A stretch of 64,000 nt of DNA from Mycobacterium sp. URHB0044 (GTDB lineage: Bacteria; Actinomycetota; Actinomycetes; Mycobacteriales; Mycobacteriaceae). The notes under the pieces are model-generated. The model searched no databases. It saw only the letters and a program-made list of their open reading frames with translations, and had not been told where the DNA came from. The stretch lies in contig NZ_JIAW01000001.1 in the NCBI RefSeq assembly GCF_000620625.1, positions 62,001 through 126,000 on the forward strand. Reading direction: 5' to 3'. The translations under genes were made by a program, and so were the position numbers. This document shows, one piece after another, positions 25,707-36,382 of the stretch. Within the stretch, counting starts at the first letter, position 1, and each line of letters begins with the position of its first letter.

Positions 25707-25822
25707 TTCTCGTGACGACTTGGGCGCAAGGCAAGAAAGTCGTGTCCGATTCTGCTTAGCTTTTCGGTGTCGGTAACCGCTCGTGGTTGCCACCTCTCCG
25801 CTTTCGAAGAAGGAGCTCGACC

Positions 25823-26206
25823 ATGTTGGTCTCGATGCGTACAGGGCGGCGCGCGGTTGCTGGCGCCATGGGCGCCGGCGCAGTCACCGGCGCGATGCTG
25901 TTCGGCGCGATCCCGTCCGCCATGGCCGACGATCCGGCCCTGAACCCGCCCAACTGCTCCGCTGCCGACCTGGCCGGTGTCGCGTCGGGCGTGTCTGCGG
26001 CCACGTCGGCGTACCTCTTCACCCACCCGGACGTGAACTGGTTCTTCACCAGCCTCGAAGGCCTGCCCCGCGACGAGGTCCGGGCCCAGGTGCGGACCTA
26101 CCTCGACGGCAACCCGGTCGTGAAGACCGATCTGACGGGCATCCGCCAGCCGTTGGTCGATCTGAAGAATCGCTGCGGTTCGGCACCGGCGCCTGATCTG
26201 CCTTAG
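25823..26206 (+). CDS. second secreted haem-binding protein (Rv0203-like)
   Basis: 127 residues, close in size to Rv0203. ATG at 25823 follows AAGGAG at good spacing. Signal peptide ends at SAMA-DD; the mature domain has the family pattern Cys-[35 protein letters not shown] and a late cysteine (LKNRCGSAP). Compared with the upstream paralogue it lacks the long C-terminal tail. It follows that gene by 172 bases, separated by a terminator-like hairpin. Confidence 0.8.
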   Translation: MLVSMRTGRRAVAGAMGAGAVTGAMLFGAIPSAMADDPALNPPNCSAADLAGVASGVSAATSAYLFTHPDVNWFFTSLEGLPRDEVRAQVRTYLDGNPVVKTDLTGIRQPLVDLKNRCGSAPAPDLP

Positions 26207-26292
26207 TCCCCGTGCCGGTTCGGCAGGGGGCAAATACCAGTAACGAGGAAGATCTCGGGCGAGACGTGCCGGGGCACGAGGGCGCGGGCCGC

Positions 26293-26970
<678 letters not shown>

Positions 26971-28401
26971 GTGCGGCTCCCTCGATTCGGCCGCTCGGCC
27001 TCGCTGCGTACCAGGGTCGCTCTGGCCGCCGCAGCGGCGGCGGCAGCGGTCGTCGCGGTGTTCACCATCCTGACGTCGGTGGTATTGGCGAACAACGATG
27101 CCGTGCAACTGGATCGGCGGCTCGACTCGATCGTCGACGCCAGCATGTACCCCGAGCAGCTCAGTGATCCGAGCCGAGGGGTGCTCACCACGGGCCGGTC
27201 ACCGTCGACGGGCCAGGTGGTGTTCCAGCGCGGCCTGCAACTGCCGCAGCTGGATCCGGGCACGGAGAACGTCCGCGTCAACGACGTCGAGTACCGGGTG
27301 CGCACGGTCAAGCTGGATCAGCAGGGTGGCGTGGTCATGTCCGTCGGCATCCGCGCCGACAGCATCCTGTTGAGCCGCGCGCGCATTCCGCTGTACACGG
27401 CCGTCGGCGTCGCGACGGTGCTCATCGCCGCGGGCCTGGGCTGGCTGCTTGCCGGTCCGGCGATCCGGCCGTTGCGCCGCTTGACCGCGCAGACCATGCG
27501 GCTGGGCAAGGGCACCGACACGATGGAGGCGGTGACGGGCGCGCGGGAAGCCGAGGAGCTGTCCGACGCGATGGCCGGGATGCTCGACCGCCTGGCGGCC
27601 GCCCAGCAGGCCACCACGAACTCGCTGCAGGCGGCACAGGACTTCGCCGCCAACGCCGCCCACGAGTTGCGTACCCCGCTGACTGCCATGCGCGCCGATC
27701 TCGACACCCTGCGGATCCACGACCTGCCTCCCGAGGAACGCGAAGAGGTGGTGGCGGACCTGCTGCGCTCGCAGCGCCGCGTCGAGGCCATCATCACCGC
27801 GCTGGGCCAGTTGGCCTCTGGACAGCTCGCCCAGGTCGAGGACCGCGAGCTGATCGACGTGACGGACATGCTCGACCGTGTGGCCCGCGAGAATGCCCGT
27901 GCGGGAAGCGATGTCGAGATCGTCGTGGAAGCCGATGACATCGGCACCTTCTGGGGCTGGCCGGGTGGCCTGCGACTGGCGGTGGACAACCTGGTGCGCA
28001 ATGCCGTGGCGCACGGTGAGGCGACGCGAATCGTCTTGACGGCGTCGCGATCCGGTGACGTGCTGACGATCATCGTCGACGACAACGGTCGCGGGTTGCC
28101 CGCCGACGAGCACGAGTTGGTCCTGGGCCGGTTCGCCAGGGGCAGTACGGCGGCGCCAGGCGGTTCGGGCCTTGGGCTGGCCCTCGTCGCCCAGCAGGCC
28201 GCGCTGCACGGCGGGACCATCGAACTGTCCGACGGGCCGCTCGGCGGGCTGCGTGCGACGCTGACCGTGACGAGTTCCCCTGAGCCGGAAGAGGATCGGG
28301 ACGACGGCGAGTCGGTCAGCGCCGAGCCAGGGCCATTGCGACGGCGCGCCAGCCGAGTAGCAGGATGGCGGTCACTAGGGAAGCGACAACCACGAAGCTG
28401 A
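26971..28401 (+). CDS. PrrB-like sensor histidine kinase
   Basis: 476 residues from a GTG adjoining the regulator's stop. Two membrane helices (about 15-40 and 140-162) bracket an extracytoplasmic sensor domain of about 100 residues. HAMP, then phospho-acceptor His231 (NAAHELRTPLTAM), N-box DNLVRNAVAHGEA, G1 VDDNGRGLP and G2 GGSGLGLALV follow. The last roughly 29 codons lie antisense to the end of the DUF3054 gene and are basic and low-complexity. With the preceding gene it forms a complete two-component system placed between haem-binding and envelope genes. Confidence 0.87.
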   Translation: MRLPRFGRSASLRTRVALAAAAAAAAVVAVFTILTSVVLANNDAVQLDRRLDSIVDASMYPEQLSDPSRGVLTTGRSPSTGQVVFQRGLQLPQLDPGTENVRVNDVEYRVRTVKLDQQGGVVMSVGIRADSILLSRARIPLYTAVGVATVLIAAGLGWLLAGPAIRPLRRLTAQTMRLGKGTDTMEAVTGAREAEELSDAMAGMLDRLAAAQQATTNSLQAAQDFAANAAHELRTPLTAMRADLDTLRIHDLPPEEREEVVADLLRSQRRVEAIITALGQLASGQLAQVEDRELIDVTDMLDRVARENARAGSDVEIVVEADDIGTFWGWPGGLRLAVDNLVRNAVAHGEATRIVLTASRSGDVLTIIVDDNGRGLPADEHELVLGRFARGSTAAPGGSGLGLALVAQQAALHGGTIELSDGPLGGLRATLTVTSSPEPEEDRDDGESVSAEPGPLRRRASRVAGWRSLGKRQPRS

Positions 28402-28687
28402 CCGCGGTACCCGCGGACGTCGCCTTGCGCAACAGCATTCCGACCGCGACGGTGCAGACCCAGACGACGAGCCCGGTCGGTGCCAGCGTCGTGGGTCTGC
28501 GCCAGCCGCGTATCGCGAGCCAGCCGACCGCGGTCCCAGCGAGGAACGGCCACGCCGTCTCGGCGACGCCGGCGATGGTGATGCCCTCTGCGTGGCTGCG
28601 CCGCCCGACGGTCGCGAACAGCAGGACGCACGCGACGTCGGCGAGCAATGCCGCGGCGGGCCGCGACCCGGCGTTATCCGGTGCCAT
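28316..28687 (-). CDS. DUF3054 small membrane protein
   Basis: 123 residues with four hydrophobic helices (ALLADVACVLLFATVG, ETAWPFLAGTAVGWLAI, GLVVWVCTVAVGMLL, VVVASLVTAILLLGW), the usual DUF3054 layout; function unknown. Its 3' 86 bases are shared antisense with the histidine kinase gene. The start overlaps the end of the M23-like lipoprotein gene by 14 bases, so the two leftward genes are coupled. Confidence 0.75.
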   Translation of the reverse strand: MAPDNAGSRPAAALLADVACVLLFATVGRRSHAEGITIAGVAETAWPFLAGTAVGWLAIRGWRRPTTLAPTGLVVWVCTVAVGMLLRKATSAGTAVSFVVVASLVTAILLLGWRAVAMALARR

Positions 28688-29915
28688 AGGTCATCAGGTC
28701 GTAAACCAATGGGCTGACGTTGGTTTCGTCCCGGGCGGTGAAGCCGGGAACCAGGGCGGCCGGCTTGCCTCCGTCGAGCATGTCGCCGAGTGCGTCGATC
28801 GACTGCAGCCGGCCGTCGAGCGTGAACGACTTGAGCAGGAACGGAACACCGTTGGCCATCAACGGATCCGGGCCGCTCATCACGTGGAAGTGCAGATGCG
28901 GTGCGTCGGTGTTGCCGGAGTTGCCGAGATTGCCGATCACCTGACCGGAGGTCAGCCGGTCGCCCGGCTTCACCTTGACGGTGCCGGTCTTCATGTGGGC
29001 GTAGAACGCATAGTTGCCGTCTCCGATGTCCTGGACGACGTGGTTGCCGCCGTACTGTTCGAGTGGCAGACCCGTCGGACTCTGACCGGGCACCTGCTCG
29101 GGTAGCCCATCCAACACGGACACCACGGGGCCGTCGGCGACGGCGTGGATGTCGTCGCCGAAGTACGGGTAGCTCTCGGGCTTCGCGACGTCGCCGTGGT
29201 AGAGGGTGCCGTCGGGGCCCAACTGCACGTAGTCGATCGCGAAGCGCTCCGCGGCCCACAACTGACCGTTCAACGGGTTCAGCGCCATCCGGTGTGCGGT
29301 CATGTCGCAGCAGCTGTTGGCGTCCAACCAGCGGGGTCCATCCAGCGGAGGGGCGATGACCGGCGGTTCGTGCGTCGACACCGTCACCGGCGCGACGTCG
29401 GCCGTCATCCGCGCGGGCAGCAGCGGTGGCGCCGGCTTGGACAGGTCGACCACAACGGTGTGCGAGAGTTCTTGTGGCACAGCGGGTGTGGCACCGGTAG
29501 CGCCGTCGATGACGACGTCCAGCCAGACGATGACGCTCTGCGCCGGTCCCACCTTCGTGGTCGGCTCCTTGTTGCCGAGGATCCGTGTCCAGTACGCCAA
29601 CCGGTCACCGGTCAATGACAGTAGCGTCCTGTCGCCGGCCTTGACGGTCACCGATGCCAGGGTCATGTCCTGGCCGAGCGCGTTGGTCAGCTTGAGCTCG
29701 TAGGCGAGATGTACCTTGCCGTCGGTGGCGGGCACCGGAATCGGTGCCGCGATCACGTCGGCCAGCATCGGGGTCGGGACCACGGGTGCGGCGTTCGTCG
29801 AAGGGGCCGGGGACGACTCGGTGGACGGCGACGGCGTCTGCGTCGAGGACGAACAGGCTCCCACCAAGACCGCACTGGCCATGATCGCGACGAGGCCGCG
29901 GACGCTTGGGGGCAC
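28674..29915 (-). CDS. M23-domain (LytM-like) lipoprotein with altered metal site
   Basis: 413 residues. Lipobox-like VGACSSS near residue 20 predicts a lipid-anchored envelope protein. A Ser/Thr/Pro linker and an Ig-like region lead to an M23 domain, recognised by AVADGPVVSV, GNYAFYAHMKTGTVKV, GDRLTSGQVIGNLGNSG and HLHFHVMSG. Active M23 enzymes also need the first metal ligand in H-x3-D; here the equivalent segment reads R-F-A-I-D. It may be a non-catalytic peptidoglycan-binding or amidase-activating protein. Confidence 0.78.
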   Translation of the reverse strand: MPPSVRGLVAIMASAVLVGACSSSTQTPSPSTESSPAPSTNAAPVVPTPMLADVIAAPIPVPATDGKVHLAYELKLTNALGQDMTLASVTVKAGDRTLLSLTGDRLAYWTRILGNKEPTTKVGPAQSVIVWLDVVIDGATGATPAVPQELSHTVVVDLSKPAPPLLPARMTADVAPVTVSTHEPPVIAPPLDGPRWLDANSCCDMTAHRMALNPLNGQLWAAERFAIDYVQLGPDGTLYHGDVAKPESYPYFGDDIHAVADGPVVSVLDGLPEQVPGQSPTGLPLEQYGGNHVVQDIGDGNYAFYAHMKTGTVKVKPGDRLTSGQVIGNLGNSGNTDAPHLHFHVMSGPDPLMANGVPFLLKSFTLDGRLQSIDALGDMLDGGKPAALVPGFTARDETNVSPLVYDLMTYGTG

Positions 29916-29921
29916 GCGTTG

Positions 29922-29927
29922 ATCCTA
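29922..29927 (-). promoter_or_regulatory. candidate -10 (TAGGAT) for leaderless M23-like gene
   Basis: TAGGAT on the minus strand ends 6 bases before the GTG at 29915 and overlaps the stop of the upstream gene. It suggests a separate leaderless transcript. Confidence 0.38.
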
Positions 29928-31103
29928 TGGCTCGGATTCGGGCTCGCGTCTGGCTTCGGGCTCGGCCTGCTCGGGCGTCCGGCTCTCCGGGGCGTAGATG
30001 GCCTCCGGGTCGGGGCTGAATTCGGCGGGCTCGTCGCCCGCGGCCGGGTCGATCGTCGCGTCGGGATCGAGGTCCTTCTCCGTGCGGAACACGAAGAAGA
30101 AGACCACCCAACCGATTCCGGAGATGAAGATCCAGCTGACCAGGCGATAGATCAGCATCGCCGAGATCGCCGAGGCCAGCGTCATGCCGCTGGTCACCAG
30201 ACCGGGCACCAGCACCGCCTCGACGACGAGCAGGCCGCCGGGCATCAGCGGAATCGACCCCACCGCGCGCGCCGCCGCGTAGGCCACCGTCAGGCCGGCG
30301 AGTGACGGCTTGCCACCGGCGGCGTACGCCGCGAACGCCAGACACGCCACGTCGGCGACCCAGTTGAACAGCGACCAGCTGAACGCGACGCTCAGCGCTC
30401 GGCGGCTCAGGCTCACCGACTCCAGCTGCTGCAGCATCTCGCGCCACTTGTCCAGGCCGGTGTCCGCCGGCTTGCCGCGCACGGAGTTGACCCACGACAG
30501 CACGCGGACCCCGATGCCGTCGATCTGCTGGGGGTTGGACGCCACCGACTGCGCAAGCAGCAGCAGTGCGACGAAGCCGCCGAGCGTGAAGATCAGCGAC
30601 AGCGGATTCTTGCTCGCCCCGAGCAGGAACGCGCCGCCGAGGCCGAGCAGCGCCAGGCCCACCGCCTGCAGCACGCCCGACATGACCAGCTGCCACGACG
30701 CCACCACCGGCGACGCGCCCCAAATCCGTTGTTGCCGATAGACGAACGTGGCCGACAGGACCGGACCGCCGGGCATCGTGGTGGACAGCGCATTGCCCGC
30801 GTAGAACGCGGCCTCCGACCGCCACTGCTTGACGTGCACGCCAGCGGACTTCAGCAGGGTCCGCTGGATCTGCGCGAAGCTGTGCATCGACGCCAGCGCG
30901 GCGAAGACCGCCGCGAGCACCCACCACCAGTTCGCCGACAGCAGGCTCTTCCACGCCTTGGCGAGCTGATCCCAGACCAGCACCACCTCGACGGCCAGCA
31001 CGATGACAGCGACGCCGATGACCACCCAGCGCAGCCACCAGTATTTTCCGCGCTGGCGGCCCTCCGGGCGGTTGGCGTCGCCGCAGGGCGCATCGTGCGA
31101 CAC
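29925..31103 (-). CDS. integral membrane protein, LPG-synthase-TM/UPF0104 type (Rv0204c-like)
   Basis: 392 residues with seven or eight hydrophobic helices and a charged, Glu/Pro-rich C-terminal tail. Segments such as [20 protein letters not shown] and [19 protein letters not shown] are the two conserved PGG motifs of the lysylphosphatidylglycerol-synthase membrane family (flippase-like part, without the synthase domain). Position matches Rv0204c. A TACCCT element 7 bases before the GTG suggests a leaderless start, back to back with the AI-2E-family gene. Confidence 0.8.
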   Translation of the reverse strand: MSHDAPCGDANRPEGRQRGKYWWLRWVVIGVAVIVLAVEVVLVWDQLAKAWKSLLSANWWWVLAAVFAALASMHSFAQIQRTLLKSAGVHVKQWRSEAAFYAGNALSTTMPGGPVLSATFVYRQQRIWGASPVVASWQLVMSGVLQAVGLALLGLGGAFLLGASKNPLSLIFTLGGFVALLLLAQSVASNPQQIDGIGVRVLSWVNSVRGKPADTGLDKWREMLQQLESVSLSRRALSVAFSWSLFNWVADVACLAFAAYAAGGKPSLAGLTVAYAAARAVGSIPLMPGGLLVVEAVLVPGLVTSGMTLASAISAMLIYRLVSWIFISGIGWVVFFFVFRTEKDLDPDATIDPAAGDEPAEFSPDPEAIYAPESRTPEQAEPEARREPESEP

Positions 31104-31179
31104 GCCATTCAGGGTAACGGCGGCGCACCAGCGAATCAGCGTCCCGGGAGCGGGCGCGCCGAGTCGTTACGCTACCGGC
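31104..31179. promoter_or_regulatory. bidirectional promoter region, Rv0204c-like / Rv0205-like
   Basis: Two divergent TAnnnT hexamers fit leaderless starts on both sides: TACCCT on the minus strand (31111-31116, 7 bases before GTG 31103) and TACGCT on the plus strand (31168-31173, 6 bases before ATG 31180). The plus-strand element lies in GTTACGCTAC, also seen upstream of mmpL11. Confidence 0.48.
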
Positions 31180-32364
31180 ATGTCAGACGGGTTGTCGGTT
31201 GCCGCGGGGTCCAGTGATCGGGTGTCCATCGATCCGGCCGCCGACGCGGCGGTGCACCCCGTCGTCAGGAAGGCCGCGGCGTGGTCGTGGCGCCTGCTGA
31301 TCATCCTTGGCGCACTGGTCGCGCTGCTGTGGGTGGTCAAGCACCTCGAGGTGATCGTCGTGCCCGTGGCGCTGGCGACCATGATCGCGGCGTTGCTGAT
31401 GCCCGTCGTGGATCTGCTCGACCGGCGCGGGATGCCGCGTGGCGCCGCGGTGTTCGTGGTGCTGCTCAGCGGCTTCGTGGTGGTCGGCGGCATCCTGGCG
31501 TTCGTCGTCAGCCAATTCATCGAAGGCGCGCCCGCGCTCGTCGACCAGGTGACCCGCAGCATCACCGGCGTCCGGGCGTGGCTGACCACCGGCGTCTTCT
31601 CGCACTTCAGCAGCGAGCAGATCAACAGCGCCACCGACGCGGCCATCGACGCGCTGAAGAACAACCAGGCCAAGCTCACCAGCGGCGCGCTGTCCACGGC
31701 TGGCACCGTCACCGAGATCGTCACCGGCGCACTGCTGGTGTTCTTTACCCTCATCTTCCTGCTGCACGGCGGCCGCCACATCTTCGGCTACGTCACGAAG
31801 ATCTTCCCCTCGACCGTCCGCGACCGCGTCCGCGATGCGGGCCGGGCCGGCTTCCATTCGCTGATCGGCTACGTCCGCGCGACGTTCCTGGTGGCGCTCG
31901 TCGACGCCGTCGGCATCGGCATCGGTCTGGTCATCATGGGCATTCCGCTGGCGCTGCCGCTGGCGTCGCTGGTGTTCCTCGGTGCGTTCATCCCGCTGGT
32001 TGGTGCCGTCATCACCGGCGTCCTCGCCGTGATCGTCGCGCTGATCGCCAAGGGCTGGGTGTTCGCATTGATCACGCTGGGCCTGATCATCGCCGTGCAG
32101 CAGCTCGAGGCGCACGTGCTGCAACCGCTGGTCATGGGTCGCGCGGTGTCGGTGCATCCACTGGCCGTCGTGCTGGCGATCGCGACCGGTGGCGTGTCGG
32201 CAGGCATCATCGGAGCCCTGCTGGCGGTGCCGACGGTGGCGTTCATCAACAGCGCGATGCGCGTGCTGCTGGCCGCGGATCCTGGCGCGGAGGAGGCCGT
32301 CCTGGAAGCCCAGGTGGGCCCGCCGATCAAGGGCGAACCGGACGACCTTCCGCCGGACGGTTAG
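31180..32364 (+). CDS. AI-2E transporter family membrane protein (Rv0205-like)
   Basis: 394 residues with seven to eight hydrophobic helices in the order of the AI-2E/UPF0118 family: three N-terminal helices, a long soluble loop, then a helix bundle including [20 protein letters not shown], and the conserved [18 protein letters not shown] near the end. Family members are proposed exporters or antiporters; substrate unknown here. Position equals Rv0205. The stop overlaps the mmpL3 stop by four bases (convergent). Confidence 0.82.
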   Translation: MSDGLSVAAGSSDRVSIDPAADAAVHPVVRKAAAWSWRLLIILGALVALLWVVKHLEVIVVPVALATMIAALLMPVVDLLDRRGMPRGAAVFVVLLSGFVVVGGILAFVVSQFIEGAPALVDQVTRSITGVRAWLTTGVFSHFSSEQINSATDAAIDALKNNQAKLTSGALSTAGTVTEIVTGALLVFFTLIFLLHGGRHIFGYVTKIFPSTVRDRVRDAGRAGFHSLIGYVRATFLVALVDAVGIGIGLVIMGIPLALPLASLVFLGAFIPLVGAVITGVLAVIVALIAKGWVFALITLGLIIAVQQLEAHVLQPLVMGRAVSVHPLAVVLAIATGGVSAGIIGALLAVPTVAFINSAMRVLLAADPGAEEAVLEAQVGPPIKGEPDDLPPDG

Positions 32365-35300
32365 AGCCGGCCCTCGCGACGCAGCAGATCCGCCGCGCTC
32401 ATCCCGCCGCCACGACGCTTGGGTTCGTCGGCGGCCTCGCGGGTGTCGATCTTCTCGGTGGCATCGGCGTCCTGTGGCCGCTGGGCCGGGATCGCCGTGG
32501 TCGGCTCGTTGCCGACCGGCGGCTGCGGTTTGCGCGTCCGTTGCTCGGGCATCGCGCGCGTCGGATCCGCCGACGGCGCAGCGGTTCCGCCGTTGCCGCC
32601 GCGCAGTTCGCCGAGCCAGGACTCGATCTCACGGTTGGGTGCCGATCCCCGCGGCTCGGCGCGGCGCGCGCCACGTGACGGGGGCGGTGGCGTGACGGGC
32701 GCGGCGGGCGGCGTGGCAGCGCGGTTCGGGTTGACCCTTGGCGTGCGCGTCGTGGGCGCGGCCGCATTGGCGGGCGAAGCATCCTTGGGTGCCGTGAACC
32801 GGGTGGTCGGCGCCTCGGTCTGCGGAGCGGCCGCGGTGGGGATCCGGGTGGTTCCGACCGCCGACGGCTGGACCGCGCGCGGCGGTGCCGGTGGCCTGCC
32901 GGGACCTCTTGGTCCTGGTCCGCCGGGATGTCCCGGGTCGTGTGGCGGCAGTGGCCGCGCCGGCGGAACGGCGGCGCCGGCCCCGACGAGGGCTTCCTCC
33001 GGCTCGCGCACGGTCGGACGCTTGCGTTCGTCGGGCAGTTCGGTCTCACCGAGGCCGAGGCGTTCCTGAAGGCGCTTCATCCAGCGCGGCGCCCACCAGC
33101 AGTCGTCGCCGAGCAGCTTCATGATCGCGGGCACCAGGAACATTCGGACGATGGTGGCGTCGAGCAGCAGCGCGATCAGCAGACCGAAGGCCAGGTACTT
33201 CATCATCACCAGGTCGGAGAACACGAACGCGCCGGCGACGACGGCCAACACCAGCGCGGCGCCGGTGATCAACCGGCCCGTGGTCGCGGTGCCGATGCGG
33301 ATGGCCTCGGCGGTGGACATGCCGCGTTCGCGGGCCTCCACCATGCGGGACACCAGGAAGACCTCGTAGTCGGTCGACAACCCCCAGATCACCGCGATGA
33401 TCAGGCCGATCATGGGCGCCATCAGGGGCTGCGGCGTGTAGTTCATCAGCCCGGCCCCGTGCCCGTCGACGAACATCCACGTAAGGATGCCCATCGTCGA
33501 ACCAAGGGTCAGCGCACTCATCAACGCGGCCTTGATCGGCAACACCACCGACCCGAACGCCAGGAACATCAGGATGGTCGTCGTGGTGATCAGCAACACC
33601 ACCATCAAGGGCAGCTTGTCGAACAAGCTGTGGATCGAGTCCTGCTCGAGGGCGGGCGTACCACCCACCGACACCGTCAGACCCCGCGGTGGCGCGATCG
33701 CGCGCAACTCCGCAATCTTCTGCGCTGCGTCGTTGCGCACCAGCAGGCCGTTCTGGATCACCCGAACCGACGGGTCCTTGGACGCTCCGTCGAGGTAGGA
33801 CCGTTCCTTCCACATGGTGGTCGGATCGTTGTTGGTCTCGATGAAGCCGGGAATCGTCATCGCCTTGCCGCGGACGTCGGCGACCTGTTGATCGGTGACC
33901 GGGTCTCCGTTGTCGCTCTCGATGACCATCGTCAGCGGCTCGGTGCGGAACCCGGGGAACGTCTTGTCGAACTCCTCCTGCGCCACGCGCACCGAGTTGT
34001 CCGGGGGGAGGTACTTCTCGCTGATGCCGCCGAGCGCGAGCTGTCCCAGCGGGATGATGAGGATGATCATGAAGATCACGATCGGCGCCGCGAACGCGAT
34101 CGGCCGCTTCATCACGTGGTTGACGAGCTTGCCCCAGAAGCCCTTCTCGACTTCGGCGCGAGTCTTGGTCTTCTGCGTCTTCTCGGCCAGCCAGTGCAGC
34201 CACCACACGATGGGAGTCCGTGCCAGCGGCACGTACCGGGCGAGGGCAAGGCCGAACGTGACGATCACCAGGAAGATGACGATGCCGAGCAGCATCCAGT
34301 AGATGGCGCTGCCGATGATGTCGGCGTCCTTCATCGCGATGATGCCGTAGGTCATGGCGCCGTACAGCGCGGTGTAGCCGAGGACCTGGCCGATGAGGGC
34401 GAGGTTGGCGCCCTGCTCGCCGGTCTCCTTCATGCGCTTGCGGGCGATGTGGCCGAGCGCGATGCCGACGGGAGGGAAGAGCAGCCCGAGCGGGATGGAG
34501 GCGATGGCGAAGGTGTTGATCTTCGGGTTCGCGGGGTCGGATTCGATCGGATCGGGTTCGGCGAACTTGACGAGCGTCTTCACGCCGAGTGCGTCGACCC
34601 TCGGCCCGAGGATCGCGAGCGCGGCGGCGAGCACGGTGACCGAGAGGATCGCCGCGATCATCACCGAGGCGATGATCGCGTAGGTGATCGACTTCAGGAA
34701 GCCCTGCGGGAACAACAGCAGCGGCACCGAGGAAGCGACGAGGATCACCGCGGAGAACATGACGGTGCGGCCGGACGTCATGACGGTGCGCCGGATGGCG
34801 GCCTCGGTGTCGTAGCCCTCGGCGAGTTCCTCTCGGAATCGGCTCACCATGAACAAGCCGTAGTCGACGGCGATGCCGAGCCCCATCAGGGTCACCACCG
34901 GCTGCGCGAAGAAGTGCACCGGGATGAACTCCGCGGCCAACCGCATGACGCCGAGCGCACCCGCGATGGTCAGACCGCCGATGATGCCCGGTAGCGCGGC
35001 CGCGATGACACCGCCGAACACGAAGAAGAGCACCACGCAGACCAGCGGGATGGCGGCTACCTCGGCACGCTTCTGATCCTCGCCGATGGTGCCGGTCAAC
35101 TCGCTGGCCAGCGGCTGCAGGCCGGCCTGCTGAACCTCGACGCCCGGGATGTTCAGGGCTTCCTTGACGGTGGTGCCGTCGTTGCCGACGTTCTTGTTGT
35201 AGTTGTTCAGAATCGAGTCGTCGTTGTCGCCCTTGAGCTGGACCGACATGAACGCGTGCTTCTTGTCGTCGTCGGCCATGTTCTTGAGCAGCTCGGGGCT

Positions 35301-35639
35301 CTTGAAGTAGCCGATGGACCGCAGGATCTGATCGGGGTGTTCCTTCTCGACGTTCGCAAGGTTGTCGAGGACCTTCTTCTGGAATGCCGGATCGTCGACC
35401 GTCTTGCCCTCGGGGGCGGTGTAGATGGCGATGATGTGGCCCGACGTGTCGCGGCCGTACGCGGCGTCGGCGGCCAGGGAAGCGTGGACCGACTGACTGC
35501 CTTCGTCGTAGAAGCCGCTCTGGGTCACGTGCTGGCCGAGACTGATCCCGTACACGCCGCCACCGACGCACAGTGCGACCATGACTCCGATTACCGCGAA
35601 CCGGAATCGGTACACCGTTCGACCCCACCAGGCGAACAC
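32361..35639 (-). CDS. mmpL3: trehalose monomycolate flippase MmpL3
   Basis: 1092 residues. N-terminus [18 protein letters not shown] and [11 protein letters not shown] are diagnostic. MMPL repeats carry proton-relay Asp-Tyr pairs in [15 protein letters not shown] and [14 protein letters not shown]. The cytoplasmic tail (about 280 residues, Pro/Arg/Thr-rich) is longer than in M. tuberculosis (944 residues total) and ends with a helical [13 protein letters not shown]. MmpL3 moves trehalose monomycolate across the inner membrane and is essential in mycobacteria. GTG 35639 has AGGAG upstream. It follows trmB and the NYN gene in one unit. Confidence 0.95.
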   Translation of the reverse strand: MFAWWGRTVYRFRFAVIGVMVALCVGGGVYGISLGQHVTQSGFYDEGSQSVHASLAADAAYGRDTSGHIIAIYTAPEGKTVDDPAFQKKVLDNLANVEKEHPDQILRSIGYFKSPELLKNMADDDKKHAFMSVQLKGDNDDSILNNYNKNVGNDGTTVKEALNIPGVEVQQAGLQPLASELTGTIGEDQKRAEVAAIPLVCVVLFFVFGGVIAAALPGIIGGLTIAGALGVMRLAAEFIPVHFFAQPVVTLMGLGIAVDYGLFMVSRFREELAEGYDTEAAIRRTVMTSGRTVMFSAVILVASSVPLLLFPQGFLKSITYAIIASVMIAAILSVTVLAAALAILGPRVDALGVKTLVKFAEPDPIESDPANPKINTFAIASIPLGLLFPPVGIALGHIARKRMKETGEQGANLALIGQVLGYTALYGAMTYGIIAMKDADIIGSAIYWMLLGIVIFLVIVTFGLALARYVPLARTPIVWWLHWLAEKTQKTKTRAEVEKGFWGKLVNHVMKRPIAFAAPIVIFMIILIIPLGQLALGGISEKYLPPDNSVRVAQEEFDKTFPGFRTEPLTMVIESDNGDPVTDQQVADVRGKAMTIPGFIETNNDPTTMWKERSYLDGASKDPSVRVIQNGLLVRNDAAQKIAELRAIAPPRGLTVSVGGTPALEQDSIHSLFDKLPLMVVLLITTTTILMFLAFGSVVLPIKAALMSALTLGSTMGILTWMFVDGHGAGLMNYTPQPLMAPMIGLIIAVIWGLSTDYEVFLVSRMVEARERGMSTAEAIRIGTATTGRLITGAALVLAVVAGAFVFSDLVMMKYLAFGLLIALLLDATIVRMFLVPAIMKLLGDDCWWAPRWMKRLQERLGLGETELPDERKRPTVREPEEALVGAGAAVPPARPLPPHDPGHPGGPGPRGPGRPPAPPRAVQPSAVGTTRIPTAAAPQTEAPTTRFTAPKDASPANAAAPTTRTPRVNPNRAATPPAAPVTPPPPSRGARRAEPRGSAPNREIESWLGELRGGNGGTAAPSADPTRAMPEQRTRKPQPPVGNEPTTAIPAQRPQDADATEKIDTREAADEPKRRGGGMSAADLLRREGRL

Positions 35640-35686
35640 GTGAGCTCCTAACTAGTCTTCTTCAAGTTGTTTCGGCCTGCGCTGCT

Positions 35687-36382
35687 TCAGTTGTTAACGC
35701 GCGAGGTCAGTAGCGACGACAGCGGCCGGAACGGCTGCAGCCACGCGCCCTGCTCGGGCAGCGAATCAAGGCCGATTCGCGGGAGCGGCTCCCTGAAGAC
35801 ACCGGGGATGTCCTCCAGGTCGACAAACTCCAAGGTATCCGACGCTAGCGCCCAACTCGCATGTTCGCGAAATCCGAGAACGTGCACGCCGATGCCGTCG
35901 CGCGCGATTTCCTCGAGGGGGAGCCGGAACGCCTGTCCGTCGGCCGAAGCGACGAACAGGCTGGCCAAACCCTCGCTGCGGCGCAGCGCGATGTGGTTGA
36001 GCATGTCGATGTCGACGTCACTGTCGTCATCGATCTTGGGTTTCGCGAACACCGCGAAGCCGACGTTCCGCAAGGCCTCCACCCAGGGGCGCACGACGTC
36101 GGCGCTGCCCGACGCGATGTTGGTGAAGACCGTGGCCTCCGGCTCGAGCGAGACGGGAGGGGTTTCGCCTGCGCGGGCGGCCGACAGTTCGGCGGTGCGG
36201 GCCAGTAGCCAGCGGCCAAGCGCGTCGAACCTGGGTCGGTGCGCCGCGGTCGGACGTCCGCCGAGGATCGAGCCGAGACCCATGTCGAGGTTGGGCGCGT
36301 CCCAGACCAGAAGCACGCGCTCGGGTATCACCACGGGCACGTCCGGCACGGCTCCGAGCTGGATGTCTTCGGTCACGCTCAT
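35687..36382 (-). CDS. NYN-domain (LabA/DUF88-like) protein, Rv0207c-like
   Basis: 231 residues. The NYN RNase-like fold is indicated by LLVWDAPNLDMGLGSILGG with its first acidic pocket, DDSDVDIDMLNHIAL and SLFVASADGQAF, giving the expected set of aspartates. Members are putative RNases; the substrate is unknown. The start at 36382 overlaps the trmB stop (ATGA); an ATG 15 bases upstream is possible. It sits between trmB and mmpL3 as in M. tuberculosis, so the trmB-Rv0207c-mmpL3 order is intact. Confidence 0.8.
   Translation of the reverse strand: MSVTEDIQLGAVPDVPVVIPERVLLVWDAPNLDMGLGSILGGRPTAAHRPRFDALGRWLLARTAELSAARAGETPPVSLEPEATVFTNIASGSADVVRPWVEALRNVGFAVFAKPKIDDDSDVDIDMLNHIALRRSEGLASLFVASADGQAFRLPLEEIARDGIGVHVLGFREHASWALASDTLEFVDLEDIPGVFREPLPRIGLDSLPEQGAWLQPFRPLSSLLTSRVNN

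Noticed and set aside
32928..34994. Long open frame antisense to mmpL3 (688 codons)
   Set aside because: Composition is Arg/His/Asp-rich low complexity and it simply mirrors the mmpL3 coding frame.
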